Source: a virus. From it: a DNA stretch of 36,854 nucleotides. The position numbers were made by a program, and so were the translations under genes. The stretch lies in IMG/VR virus record IMGVR_UViG_3300025419_000009, positions 1 to 36,854 of that record; one strand, written 5' to 3'. Position 1 is the first letter of the stretch, and every line of letters starts with the position of its first letter. Positions 1 through 5,523 of this stretch are shown here, in pieces. Below the pieces are notes generated by a model. The model was not told where the DNA came from and ran no database searches. It saw only the letters and a program-made list of their open reading frames with translations.

Positions 1-701
1 ACGTCAGCCTCTTGCGTGCCTCCGAGGCCGAGCGTGGTCAGGCTGGTGAGCGCAGCCAGCGGTGTCACGTCGGCAACCTGCGTTCTCCAGAGGTAGAGCG
101 TGGTCAGGCTGGTGAGCGCAGCCAGCGGCGTCACGTCGGCCACCTGCGTGTTCCAGAGGCCGAGCGTGGTCAGGCTGGTGAGCGCAGCCAGCGGCGTCAC
201 GTCGGCAACCTGCGTTCTCCAGAGGTAGAGCGTGGTCAGGCTGGTGAGCGCAGCCAGCGGTGTCACGTCAGCCACTTGCGTGCCTCCGAGGCCGAGCGTG
301 GTCAGGCTGGTGAGCGCAGCCAGCGGTGTCACGTCGGCAACCTGCGTTCTCCAGAGGTAGAGCGTGGTCAGGCTGGTGAGCGCAGCCAGCGGTGTCACGT
401 CAGCCACTTGCGTGCCTCCGAGGTCGAGCGTGGTCAGGCTCGTGAGCGCAGCCAGCGGTGTCACGTCAGCCACTTGCGTGCCTCCGAGGTCGAGCGTGGT
501 CAGGCTGGTGAGCGCAGCCAGCGGCGTCACGTCGGCCACCTGCGTGTTCCTGAGGTCGAGCGTGGTCAGGCTGGTGAGCGCAGCCAGCGGTGTCACGTCA
601 GCCACTTGCGTGCCTCCGAGGTCGAGCGTGGTCAGGCTGGTGAACGCAGCCAGCGGCGTCACGTCGGCAACCTGCGTGTTCGAGAGGTAGAGCGTGGTCA
701 G
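1..701 (-). repeat. 66-bp LRR-coding tandem array, copy B
   Basis: Exact 66-bp periodicity. Units differ mainly at the codons for beta-strand residues (T/Y/G/D and SN/GG/WR/RN/WN) and at a few linked synonymous sites (CAAGTGGCT against CAGGTTGCC). Units carrying GG nearly always carry the same synonymous markers, which points to exchange of whole cassettes rather than point mutation. The array is cut by the window start. Confidence 0.9.
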
Positions 702-773
702 GCTGGCTTTTTTCGCCTCGGTTAAGCCGGCAATCCATTTGCAAAGTTCCTCTTGCGTGATGATTTTCTCCAT
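1..773 (-). CDS. Leucine-rich-repeat protein, copy B (partial, runs off window)
   Basis: The reading frame starts at the ATG at 773 after an AAGGGGAAT ribosome site and stays open to base 1, so the C-terminus is missing. A 24-residue leader (MEKIITQEELCKW...) has no signal peptide or membrane segment, which suggests a cytoplasmic protein. It is followed by eleven 22-residue LRR units of the bacterial internalin/SDS22-like type with the invariant part TQVADVTPLAA. The beta-strand positions vary between units: YLSN, DLGG, DLRN, DLGG, DLGG, YLWR, GLGG, YLWR, GLWN, YLWR, GLGG. The last unit has V changed to E (TQEADV). Its leader and upstream DNA match copy A. LRR folds bind proteins or other ligands; the ligand is unknown. 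Confidence 0.85.
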   Translation of the reverse strand, partial: MEKIITQEELCKWIAGLTEAKKASLTTLYLSNTQVADVTPLAAFTSLTTLDLGGTQVADVTPLAALTSLTTLDLRNTQVADVTPLAALTSLTTLDLGGTQVADVTPLAALTSLTTLDLGGTQVADVTPLAALTSLTTLYLWRTQVADVTPLAALTSLTTLGLGGTQVADVTPLAALTSLTTLYLWRTQVADVTPLAALTSLTTLGLWNTQVADVTPLAALTSLTTLYLWRTQVADVTPLAALTSLTTLGLGGTQEAD

Positions 774-815
774 ATTCCCCTTTCGGTTCAGTTGTCAGTT
801 GTCAGTTGTTAGCGG
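774..815 (-). promoter_or_regulatory. Duplicated 5' leader of LRR copy B with CAACTGA repeats
   Basis: On the minus strand this reads three ACAACTG-type repeats, then GAACCGAAAGGGGAAT before the ATG. The stretch from about 696 to 811 is the same as that from about 1620 to 1735 upstream of and inside copy A, so leader, ribosome site and N-terminal codons were duplicated together. Copy A's stop codon (816-818) lies just upstream, so the two genes are probably co-transcribed. I see no clear -10 box. Confidence 0.6.
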
Positions 816-1697
816 TCAGCGATAAATTCTCAGGCTGGTGATCGCAGCCAGCGGCGTCACGTCGGCAACCTGCGTTCTCCAGAGGTAGAGCGTGGTCAGG
901 CTGGTGAGCGCAGCCAGCGGCGTCACGTCGGCAACCTGCGTGTTCGAGAGGCCGAGCGTGGTCAGGCTGGTGAGCGCAGCCAGCGGTGTCACGTCAGCCA
1001 CTTGCGTGCCTCCGAGGTCGAGCCTGGTCAGGCTGGTGAGCGCAGCCAGCGGTGTCACGTCGGCAACCTGCGTGTTCGAGAGGTAGAGCCTGGTCAGGCT
1101 GGTGAGCGCAGCCAGCGGTGTCACGTCAGCCACTTGCGTGCCTCCGAGGTCGAGCTTGGTCAGGCTGGTGAGCGCAGCCAGCGGCGTCACGTCGGCAACC
1201 TGCGTTCTCCAGAGGTAGAGCGTGGTCAGGCTGGTGAGCGCAGCCAGCGGCGTCACGTCGGCAACCTGCGTGTTCGAGAGGCCGAGCGTGGTCAGGCTGG
1301 TGAGCGCAGCCAGCGGTGTCACGTCAGCCACTTGCGTGCCTCCGAGGTAGAGCGTGGTCAGGCTGGTGAGCGCAGCCAGCGGCGTCACGTCGGCAACCTG
1401 CGTGTTCGAGAGGCCGAGCGTGGTCAGGCTGGTGAGCGCAGCCAGCGGTGTCACGTCGGCAACCTGCGTGTTCGAGAGGTAGAGCCTGGTCAGGCTCGTG
1501 AGCGCAGCCAGCGGCGTCACGTCGGCAACCTGCGTGTTCGAGAGGTAGAGCGTGGTCAGGCTCGTGAGCGCAGCCAGCGGTGTCACGTCAGCCACTTGCG
1601 TGCCTCCGAGGTCGAGCCTGGTCAGGCTGGCTTTTTTCGCCTCGGTTAAGCCGGCAATCCATTTGCAAAGTTCCTCTTGCGTGATGATTTTCTCCAT
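816..1697 (-). CDS. Leucine-rich-repeat protein, copy A
   Basis: This is a 293-residue protein: a 24-residue leader identical to copy B, twelve LRR units and a short tail AITSLRIYR. Beta-strand signatures in order are R-DLGG, T-YLSN, R-YLSN, T-GLSN, T-YLGG, T-GLSN, T-YLWR, K-DLGG, R-YLSN, R-DLGG, T-GLSN, T-YLWR. The scaffold residues (LTSLT.L.L..TQVADVTPLAA) are otherwise constant. In LRR structures the x positions of LxxLxLxx face the concave ligand surface, so variation is confined to the predicted binding face. There is no signal peptide, anchor or C-terminal cap. The start has a good AAGGGGAAT site. It lies downstream of the 1754-1936 gene and the promoter at 1964-1993. Function unknown. 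Confidence 0.9.
   Translation of the reverse strand: MEKIITQEELCKWIAGLTEAKKASLTRLDLGGTQVADVTPLAALTSLTTLYLSNTQVADVTPLAALTSLTRLYLSNTQVADVTPLAALTSLTTLGLSNTQVADVTPLAALTSLTTLYLGGTQVADVTPLAALTSLTTLGLSNTQVADVTPLAALTSLTTLYLWRTQVADVTPLAALTSLTKLDLGGTQVADVTPLAALTSLTRLYLSNTQVADVTPLAALTSLTRLDLGGTQVADVTPLAALTSLTTLGLSNTQVADVTPLAALTSLTTLYLWRTQVADVTPLAAITSLRIYR
843..1625 (-). repeat. 66-bp LRR-coding tandem array, copy A
   Basis: Twelve units in frame (the first lacks its first three residues). The distance between the two start codons (924 bp) is exactly 14 x 66 bp, so copies A and B are in register; that register would favour unequal crossing-over between and within them. Confidence 0.9.
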
Positions 1698-1741
1698 ATT
1701 CCCCTTTCGGTTCAGTTGTCAGTTGTCAGTTGTTGGTTGTC
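1698..1741 (-). repeat. CAACTGA-type short tandem repeat upstream of LRR copy A
   Basis: Plus strand shows CAGTTGTCAGTTGTCAGTTG followed by TTGGTTGTCAATG. It is a 7-8 bp repeat of a different family from the CTGATCCC repeats, and it also precedes copy B. A TTGACA occurs in its minus-strand reading, but no -10 box follows at normal spacing. Confidence 0.6.
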
Positions 1742-1753
1742 AATGGTCGATCG

Positions 1754-1936
1754 TCAGCGAGCCCCGTAGCGGAGAAGCCCTGAAATAATCTCGCAAGCCA
1801 GGTAGAGCGCGGCGCCCACCACGGCCGTCTTCAGCAGCCGGTCGCCCGTCCTGCCGAGCACGTATATCCAGTCGCCCATGCGGCTCAGTTGCTCGTCGCT
1901 GGGGTTCCAACCCATCAGTTGTGTCCAAAGTTTCAT
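1754..1936 (-). CDS. Small membrane protein, 60 aa
   Basis: MKLWTQLMGWNPSDEQ... starts at 1936 after GGAAGGCGGGAAT, a good ribosome site, and about 20 nt after the predicted transcription start of the promoter at 1964-1993. A central hydrophobic stretch (TAVVGAALYLACEIISGLL, about residues 36-54) should span the membrane once. It is the first gene of the cassette that continues into the two LRR genes. No family recognised. A longer reading from 1993 would begin inside the promoter and is less likely. Confidence 0.6.
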   Translation of the reverse strand: MKLWTQLMGWNPSDEQLSRMGDWIYVLGRTGDRLLKTAVVGAALYLACEIISGLLRYGAR

Positions 1937-1963
1937 ATTCCCGCCTTCCGCAACCTCACATCT

Positions 1964-1993
1964 AATATAGCGGGATAATCCCGTCAATGTCAA
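1964..1993 (-). promoter_or_regulatory. Promoter for the small membrane protein and LRR cassette
   Basis: TTGACA (1993-1988), an 18-nt spacer, then TATATT (1969-1964). It begins directly after the U-tract of the terminator at 1994-2034. The spacer is largely filled by a 13-bp palindrome (1971-1983), so a bound repressor would block polymerase. Confidence 0.65.
1969..1987. promoter_or_regulatory. Operator-like palindrome O1
   Basis: CGGGATAATCCCG at 1971-1983 is a perfect palindrome around one base. The wider form AGCGGGATAATCCCG is nearly repeated at 22159-22173 and, on the minus strand, at 35729-35743. The shared core is AGCGGNATAATNCC. All three sit in promoters. Confidence 0.6.
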
Positions 1994-2034
1994 GAAAAAA
2001 ATCGGGCGGCTCCGTCTTCCCAGCGGAGCCGCCC
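1994..2034 (-). terminator. Strong rho-independent terminator
   Basis: A perfect 11-bp G+C-rich stem (GGGCGGCTCCG / CGGAGCCGCCC, 2004-2014 with 2024-2034) and a 9-nt loop, followed on the minus strand by a run of seven T. It closes the operon that ends with the XRE gene and the 66-residue gene, and insulates the LRR cassette. Confidence 0.9.
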
Positions 2035-2056
2035 AAGCCCAACCCCGCGCCGGTTC

Positions 2057-2257
2057 TCAGCGGCACTGGGGCGTGCCCGGTGTGTCTGCGAGATCCGGGC
2101 GCTCGCGATCGCCGTCGCCGGCGGTCGTTTCCATTAGCGCCGCCTGAAAGTCTTCCAGCAGCGCGCTGATAAAGAACGGCCTCACTTCGTTGGGGCGCTC
2201 TCTGGCAAACCACTCCGCCGCCCAGCGCATAATCTCGCGCGTAGTCATGCGCTTCAT
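2057..2257 (-). CDS. Hypothetical protein, 66 aa
   Basis: MKRMTTREIMRWAAEWF... overlaps the stop of the XRE gene as ATGA, so it is probably translationally coupled to it. The N-terminal half is predicted helical with W and F residues (EIMRWAAEWFARE, EVRPFFISALLEDFQAALME); the C-terminus is charged and proline-containing. No family recognised. Its position suggests a partner or modulator of the regulator. The strong terminator follows directly. Confidence 0.6.
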   Translation of the reverse strand: MKRMTTREIMRWAAEWFARERPNEVRPFFISALLEDFQAALMETTAGDGDRERPDLADTPGTPQCR

Positions 2258-2856
2258 ACCTGCATCCATTCCGGCAGCGTGTACTGCCCCGCGGCCATGG
2301 CTTTTGCGGCCTGCTCCAGGATGCGCAAGTTCCACGACTCCATTCCCGGCAGCAGTTCGGCAATCTCCGCCAGGAAGGCCTCCCGCGCCAGCAGATCTTC
2401 TTTTGTCCGCTGCATCAGATCCTCAAGGCTGAACCGCTCGTCCATCAGCAGTTCGATCTCGATTCCGAGCGCCCCGGCGATCCGCCTTGTCACCTTTATG
2501 GTTGAACAACACGCACTGCATTCGATCTTGCTAATGTGGGTACGCCGTGTCTTTATGCGCTCCGCCAGTTCCCTCTGGCTCCAGCCTCGCGCCTTGCGCA
2601 GCCCACGGAGCCGGGCGGCAAAATCCCGATCGTCGAATGCCTTCGCCGCACGCGGTTCCTTATCTCCGGTTTCCGGTTCCAGCTTCAGCCTCGCATTCAA
2701 CCTGTAGGCCATCACGAATCGGCATGTCGGCCGGTTGCAAGCGCTTTTTCCCTCGGGCCAGAATTGCACCAGGCCGCACTTCGGGCAGCGCACCACCGGA
2801 CGCCTGTCCGGCGTCGATTCACGCTTGCTCGTTGCAAGCTCTGCTTTGCTTTCCAT
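2254..2856 (-). CDS. XRE-family regulator with N-terminal zinc ribbon, 200 aa
   Basis: Starts at the ATG at 2856 after GGAGGGGAATAACGTC. Residues 24-45 hold a zinc ribbon (C24, C27, C40, C45: CPKCG...CNRPTC). About residues 82-140 form a Cro/CI-type helix-turn-helix (LRGLRKARGWSQRELAERI, then RRTHISKIECSACCSTIKVTRRIAGALGI). The rest is helical. Zinc-ribbon/XRE fusions of this kind are, as I recall, common in Acidobacteriota. It is the best candidate for a lysogeny-type repressor here, but nothing in the sequence ties it to a given operator. Transcribed after the lysis cassette, with its own hairpin upstream (2896-2925). Confidence 0.85.
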   Translation of the reverse strand: MESKAELATSKRESTPDRRPVVRCPKCGLVQFWPEGKSACNRPTCRFVMAYRLNARLKLEPETGDKEPRAAKAFDDRDFAARLRGLRKARGWSQRELAERIKTRRTHISKIECSACCSTIKVTRRIAGALGIEIELLMDERFSLEDLMQRTKEDLLAREAFLAEIAELLPGMESWNLRILEQAAKAMAAGQYTLPEWMQV

Positions 2857-2895
2857 GACGTTATTCCCCTCCGCCGCGCCCTGCACAGGCCAAAG

Positions 2896-2925
2896 GAATG
2901 CCCCAGCCTCTCAGCCGGGGCATTC
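2896..2925 (-). terminator. Hairpin terminator after the lysis cassette
   Basis: GAATGCCCC (2896-2904) pairs with GGGGCATTC (2917-2925) around a 12-nt loop. On the minus strand only a short CCTTT follows, so it may be a weak terminator or attenuator before the XRE gene. Confidence 0.6.
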
Positions 2926-2974
2926 TTCCTTCGCGCGGCAGGGTTCCCAGCCATCCGCGCGCGAGCTCTTCTCC

Positions 2975-3538
2975 CTACTTGGCTGTCAGCGGCTGGCCGC
3001 CGGCTTTGATCCACGCTTTCTCGTAATCCGCGGCATTAGCCGTTCGATAGAAGGGATGCCCGATCTTCGCCCGGCCGTGATGGTCGTAGTATATCCCGCG
3101 GCTCGGCAGCGCTACGCTCATTTTGGCCTGATTTGCGCTCACGGGCAGCACAGCCAGTACTGCATCGATACCGGCCACCAGCACGTCGATCAGGGCTGCG
3201 TAAGGCGCCGTGAAGGGTATCACGCTGGTAATCGCCTCTATCGTGTTCAGCGCAGTGATAATGTTTTGTGCCGTTCCGCCATTGACCCAGGAGGGCTCTG
3301 AGTTAACCAGCGCAGCAAGGGCGTTCTTCATCGGCTGAACCCAGGCCGCTCCTGGCTCTGCTTGCGCAATGACGGCTTCGGCAGACTGAATCGCGGTGTT
3401 GAGCAGGGCTTCCTTTTGCTGCATACTCATGCTGCAGCCAGTCATGCCCACCATGGCCACAGTTGCCACTGGCGCTGCCACGGGCAACGACGTTGCGTAG
3501 AACAGGACGGCGGTGAATAGTGCGAGTGCTTTCTTCAT
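2975..3538 (-). CDS. Predicted exported lipoprotein, lysis-cassette neighbour, 187 aa
   Basis: Starts at 3538 after AAGGAGAGCAGCAC. MKKALALFTAVLFYATSLPV... is a signal peptide; a possible lipobox GMTGC lies near residue 30. The middle holds a hydrophobic segment (about residues 102-130, IPFTAPYAALIDVLVAGIDAVLAVLPV). The C-terminal part is basic and aromatic. It follows the endolysin and holin candidates, so an outer-membrane spanin-like or holin-like role is possible, but its length and internal hydrophobic part are not typical of Rz1. No certain family. Confidence 0.65.
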   Translation of the reverse strand: MKKALALFTAVLFYATSLPVAAPVATVAMVGMTGCSMSMQQKEALLNTAIQSAEAVIAQAEPGAAWVQPMKNALAALVNSEPSWVNGGTAQNIITALNTIEAITSVIPFTAPYAALIDVLVAGIDAVLAVLPVSANQAKMSVALPSRGIYYDHHGRAKIGHPFYRTANAADYEKAWIKAGGQPLTAK

Positions 3539-3581
3539 GTGCTGCTCTCCTTGGGTTGGATTGCCCGCCGCGGCGAGCTGG

Positions 3582-3770
3582 TTACTTTGTCGTGGCCGCA
3601 TCGATTTGCGGCTGTGTGGAGTGCGTGTCGAAGTCTTTTGCAAGAATCCCGAGAGCCGCTAGTGCCGCGGCGCCCACATAGCCCTGCCAGTTATTCGGGC
3701 CACTGTAGTTCGCAAGTCCTGTCGCTATCCCGGCGATCAACCCGAATAGCGTTGTCTTCCAGTTTTTCAC
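3582..3770 (-). CDS. Holin candidate, 62 aa
   Basis: GTG start at 3770, chosen because TAAGGAGAACAAA precedes it at ideal spacing and overlaps the endolysin stop region. Two hydrophobic segments (about residues 5-21, TTLFGLIAGIATGLANY, and 27-42, YVGAAALAALGILAK) flank a short turn with W and G, and the C-terminus is hydrophilic (AKDFDTHSTQPQ). Short two-segment proteins ending in an AKDF/AKD-type tail next to endolysins are frequent phage holin candidates. Size and position fit. Its action on the inner membrane is inferred. Confidence 0.65.
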   Translation of the reverse strand: MKNWKTTLFGLIAGIATGLANYSGPNNWQGYVGAAALAALGILAKDFDTHSTQPQIDAATTK

Positions 3771-3780
3771 TTTGTTCTCC

Positions 3781-4158
3781 TTACTCGATGACTTGCAGGC
3801 GGTTGTCACCGTCGGCCTGCATGATGCCGCGATAGGCGTGCGTCAGCGCAATGCAGCCGTCGCTGGCGGTGTGGTTCATCGCATCGTTGTCGCCGTGGAT
3901 CATGAATCCGCCGCGCCCGTACATCTGGTTATCGGCATCCGGTATCAGACGCGTCACGATCGGACCCTTGCTGTTCGGTCCGGGGGGATCGTCGAACCAG
4001 CCGGCAATGGTGTACATGCCGGGCGGAATCGGCCCGTGGTTCGGGATCCGGCAGTCCAGGGGATTGTTGAGGCTCGGGCCGTTGCCGCTATAGCCGATGC
4101 CCAGCAGCCGGCTACCGGGCGTCAGCATCTTTCCAGTCGAAATCTGGTATGTCCACAT
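3781..4158 (-). CDS. Tlde1/YkuD-like L,D-peptidase, endolysin candidate, 125 aa
   Basis: MWTYQISTGKML... overlaps the ACP stop as TGATG. It shows the Tlde1-family signature: GYSGNG near residue 22, GPIPPGMYTI at 42-51, then FMIHGDN with H88 and ASDGCIAL with S99, G101 and C102. The HxxN...SxGC pattern is the active site of L,D-transpeptidase-fold enzymes, where Cys attacks peptidoglycan peptide cross-links. Tlde1 proteins are known as type VI effectors with L,D-carboxypeptidase activity; here the holin candidate directly downstream suggests a phage endolysin. No signal peptide, which fits holin-dependent release. Confidence 0.8.
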   Translation of the reverse strand: MWTYQISTGKMLTPGSRLLGIGYSGNGPSLNNPLDCRIPNHGPIPPGMYTIAGWFDDPPGPNSKGPIVTRLIPDADNQMYGRGGFMIHGDNDAMNHTASDGCIALTHAYRGIMQADGDNRLQVIE

Positions 4159-4442
4159 CAGCGTCTCGCCCCCGTGCGCTTCGCCAGCGCCTGCTTGGCC
4201 GCCATCTCGCTCGCCGTGTTGACCACATCCTGCACGGTGCGCCATTCCCCGGCCGCGTTGTCGGCGATCTCCTCATCGTCGAGAATGCCTTCCTCGATCT
4301 GCATGGCGATCTCCACGCGGTCCAGGCTGTCCATGCCTAGGTCTTCGGTCAGAAGCGCCTTCGGCGTCAGCTCCTCATCGTTGCAGCACAAGGTCGTTAC
4401 CAGAATCTCCTTGACCTGCTCCTCGATCGTTGCCTTTCCCAC
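4158..4442 (-). CDS. Acyl carrier protein, 94 aa
   Basis: GTG start at 4442 after GACGAGGGGAATT. It contains the ACP phosphopantetheine motif LGMDSLDRVEIAMQIEE with Ser39 as the expected attachment residue, an acidic helix III region (EEGILDDEEIADN) and TVQDVV before the last helix. It is about 15 residues longer than typical ACPs because of a basic C-terminal tail (KQALAKRTGARR). ACPs carry acyl chains for fatty-acid and related synthesis. No partner enzyme is in the window, so it must use host enzymes or act otherwise. It is coupled to the endolysin by TGATG overlap. Confidence 0.88.
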   Translation of the reverse strand: MGKATIEEQVKEILVTTLCCNDEELTPKALLTEDLGMDSLDRVEIAMQIEEGILDDEEIADNAAGEWRTVQDVVNTASEMAAKQALAKRTGARR

Positions 4443-4460
4443 AATTCCCCTCGTCTTTCC

Positions 4461-4491
4461 GATCCCTGACCCCTGACCCCTGATCCCTGTT
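4461..4491 (-). repeat. G-rich junction repeat R1
   Basis: Minus strand: AACAGGGATCAGGGGTCAGG then GGTCAGGGATC. Four G-tracts of 3-4 with 3-4 nt loops, between the basic-protein stop and the ACP ribosome site. Confidence 0.85.
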
Positions 4492-4492
4492 C

Positions 4493-4795
4493 TTACATCG
4501 CGCAGTCGTGCGTGCGCCCCGCCTGGCTGGTAATGGCGCCATGATCCTCGTGCGCGCCATAGTGCAGCCCGTTCCTTCCCTGGTGCGCCCGCGGCCCGTT
4601 GTGGTTTCCGCCGGCCTTGTGCGCCTTCAGCTTGTTCTGGTAGGCGGCGATCGCGGCGCCCTTGCCCTTGGCGGCCTCAATCTTCTTGAAGTTGCCGGTG
4701 GTCTTCGTCCGTCCGATCGCCTTCACCGCCGCGCGGCCATGCGCGCCCTTCGGCGCGTGTCCCTTGCTCGCTGGATTCAGCTTCATCTTCGCCAT
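4493..4795 (-). CDS. Basic Lys/His-rich phage protein, 100 aa
   Basis: Starts at 4795 after AGAGAGGATAAAGCG. Very rich in K, H, G and A, with MAKMKLNPASKG at the start and KAIGRTKTTGNFKKIEAAKG in the middle; the second half holds repeated H and N. No hydrophobic core is evident, so it is probably partly disordered and may bind nucleic acid. Similar short basic proteins with a GRTKTTGxF element recur in phage genomes as hypotheticals, to my knowledge. First gene of the ACP/lysis group. Confidence 0.7.
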   Translation of the reverse strand: MAKMKLNPASKGHAPKGAHGRAAVKAIGRTKTTGNFKKIEAAKGKGAAIAAYQNKLKAHKAGGNHNGPRAHQGRNGLHYGAHEDHGAITSQAGRTHDCAM

Positions 4796-4841
4796 CGCTT
4801 TATCCTCTCTCGTCCAGGTTTATCGACCTTGCTGTTTCCAT

Positions 4842-4898
4842 TCAGAAGACTAGCACCACTCCAAGATACACCTGGCTAATCAAAATCAAAGTGCTCAT
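4842..4898 (-). CDS. Possible 18-residue hydrophobic peptide
   Basis: MSTLILISQVYLGVVLVF opens with ATGA on the stop of the RHH gene at 4895 and has AAGGAG nine bases upstream. The same AAGGAG...ATGA arrangement starts the RHH gene at 5056. The peptide is almost wholly hydrophobic and could insert in a membrane. It may be only a by-product of the duplicated 18-bp junction. Confidence 0.3.
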   Translation of the reverse strand: MSTLILISQVYLGVVLVF

Positions 4899-5056
4899 GC
4901 CTTCGGCTCCTTCCGCTCGACTGCTTCTCGGATCAGCCCCACGACCCACCTGTTGAGCGAGACATCAGCGCAGACCGCCTTGATTTGCGCCTGAGACTTC
5001 AATAGCGCGGGTAGCCTCACCTTGATCTCTTCCGCATGATCAGGGACCGTAATCAT
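4895..5056 (-). CDS. Ribbon-helix-helix protein, 53 aa
   Basis: MITVPDHAEEIKVRLPALLKS... starts at 5056, overlapping the upstream stop as ATGA, with AAGGAG at good spacing. The pattern is an RHH fold: short strand EIKVRLP (about 9-15), helix SQAQIKAVCADV, then SLNRWVVGLIREAVER as the second helix. RHH proteins dimerise and bind palindromic DNA through the strand. It is third in a coupled group (5354, 5190, 5056) started by a promoter with a palindrome. It could be a regulator or antitoxin-like protein; no toxin is recognised next to it. Confidence 0.65.
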   Translation of the reverse strand: MITVPDHAEEIKVRLPALLKSQAQIKAVCADVSLNRWVVGLIREAVERKEPKA

Positions 5057-5190
5057 GCCTTCGGCTCCTTGTCTTTCAGCGCGGCGACATACGCCTGGTA
5101 CCATTTGCGCCAAGATTCGGTGTTCGAGTATGGCCTCTGCGCCGATTCGCCCGCGCGTGTATGATAATAAACAACCCCATTCCCGCTCAT
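5053..5190 (-). CDS. Small hypothetical protein, 45 aa
   Basis: MSGNGVVYYHTRAGESAQ... runs from 5190, coupled by ATGA to the FitA-like RHH gene upstream and by ATGA to the RHH gene downstream. Aromatic-rich (YYH, SWRKWYQAYVAALKDKEPKA). Its last five residues KEPKA are identical to the last five of the following RHH protein because the junction DNA is duplicated (18 bp at 4895-4912 and 5053-5070). No family recognised. Confidence 0.5.
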   Translation of the reverse strand: MSGNGVVYYHTRAGESAQRPYSNTESWRKWYQAYVAALKDKEPKA

Positions 5191-5354
5191 TTCGTCCTCC
5201 GGCGCTCGGCTGCCCGCTTCTGGACAACGCGCCCATCCAAGATGAGGTCAAGCAGGTACTCGCTCAGGCTCCAGCCTTTTAAGTCAGCCTCAGCCTTGAG
5301 CGCCCTTTTCGTCTCAACGGGTACGCCTGTCACTTTGAGGTATGTGGTGCTCAT
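5187..5354 (-). CDS. FitA/CopG-like ribbon-helix-helix protein, 55 aa
   Basis: MSTTYLKVTGVPVETKRALK... has the FitA-type layout: strand TYLKVTGVP, helix ETKRALKAEADLKG, WSLSEYLLDLILDG as second helix, basic tail RAAERRRTK. FitA-like proteins are antitoxins or regulators that bind inverted repeats in their own promoter. The start at 5354 is preferred over 5372 because it lies 7 nt after a TACTAT -10 box, which predicts a leaderless message. A 9-bp inverted repeat overlaps start and -10, as expected for autoregulation. No VapC-like PIN toxin is adjacent. Confidence 0.75.
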   Translation of the reverse strand: MSTTYLKVTGVPVETKRALKAEADLKGWSLSEYLLDLILDGRVVQKRAAERRRTK

Positions 5355-5391
5355 GTGGGTAATAGTACCCACATCAGCCGCGCCTTGTCAA
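5353..5391 (-). promoter_or_regulatory. Leaderless promoter with palindrome (P3)
   Basis: TTGACA (5391-5386), 18-nt spacer, TACTAT (5367-5362), seven bases, then the ATG at 5354. The inverted repeat ATGTGGGTA / TACCCACAT (5353-5361 and 5366-5374) covers the -10 and start codon: an autoregulatory operator layout. Its sequence differs from the AGCGGNATAATNCC sites. Confidence 0.65.
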
Positions 5392-5523
5392 AGGCCAGCA
5401 CGCCTTTATTTTCTGCCAGACCCACCACAGCGCCCCGGCCACGTCGAGCACGCCTGCCGATAGCAGCCCGATCAGGAACACGCCCAGCATGGCTCCGATG
5501 AGGCTCAACGCGAGCAGAATCAC
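5374..5523 (-). CDS. Small membrane protein, 49 aa
   Basis: GTG start at 5523 overlapping the upstream stop as GTGA. MILLALSLIGAMLGVFLIGL... is hydrophobic for about 35 residues (one or two membrane passes), followed by WWVWQKIKACWPLTRRG, a positive tail that should face the cytoplasm. With the proline-rich and coiled-coil membrane proteins upstream it forms a three-gene coupled group after the GH27 gene, which may be a second lysis or membrane module. Too short for family assignment. Confidence 0.55.
   Translation of the reverse strand: MILLALSLIGAMLGVFLIGLLSAGVLDVAGALWWVWQKIKACWPLTRRG

Noticed and set aside
12-725. Long plus-strand frame across the LRR array
   Set aside because: It is a shadow of the 66-bp periodicity, with an R/H/G-rich repetitive translation and no start context. 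The minus-strand frame gives a proper LRR fold.
1-1735. Diversity-generating retroelement acting on the LRR genes
   Set aside because: No reverse transcriptase or template repeat is visible, and the changes are not adenine-specific.
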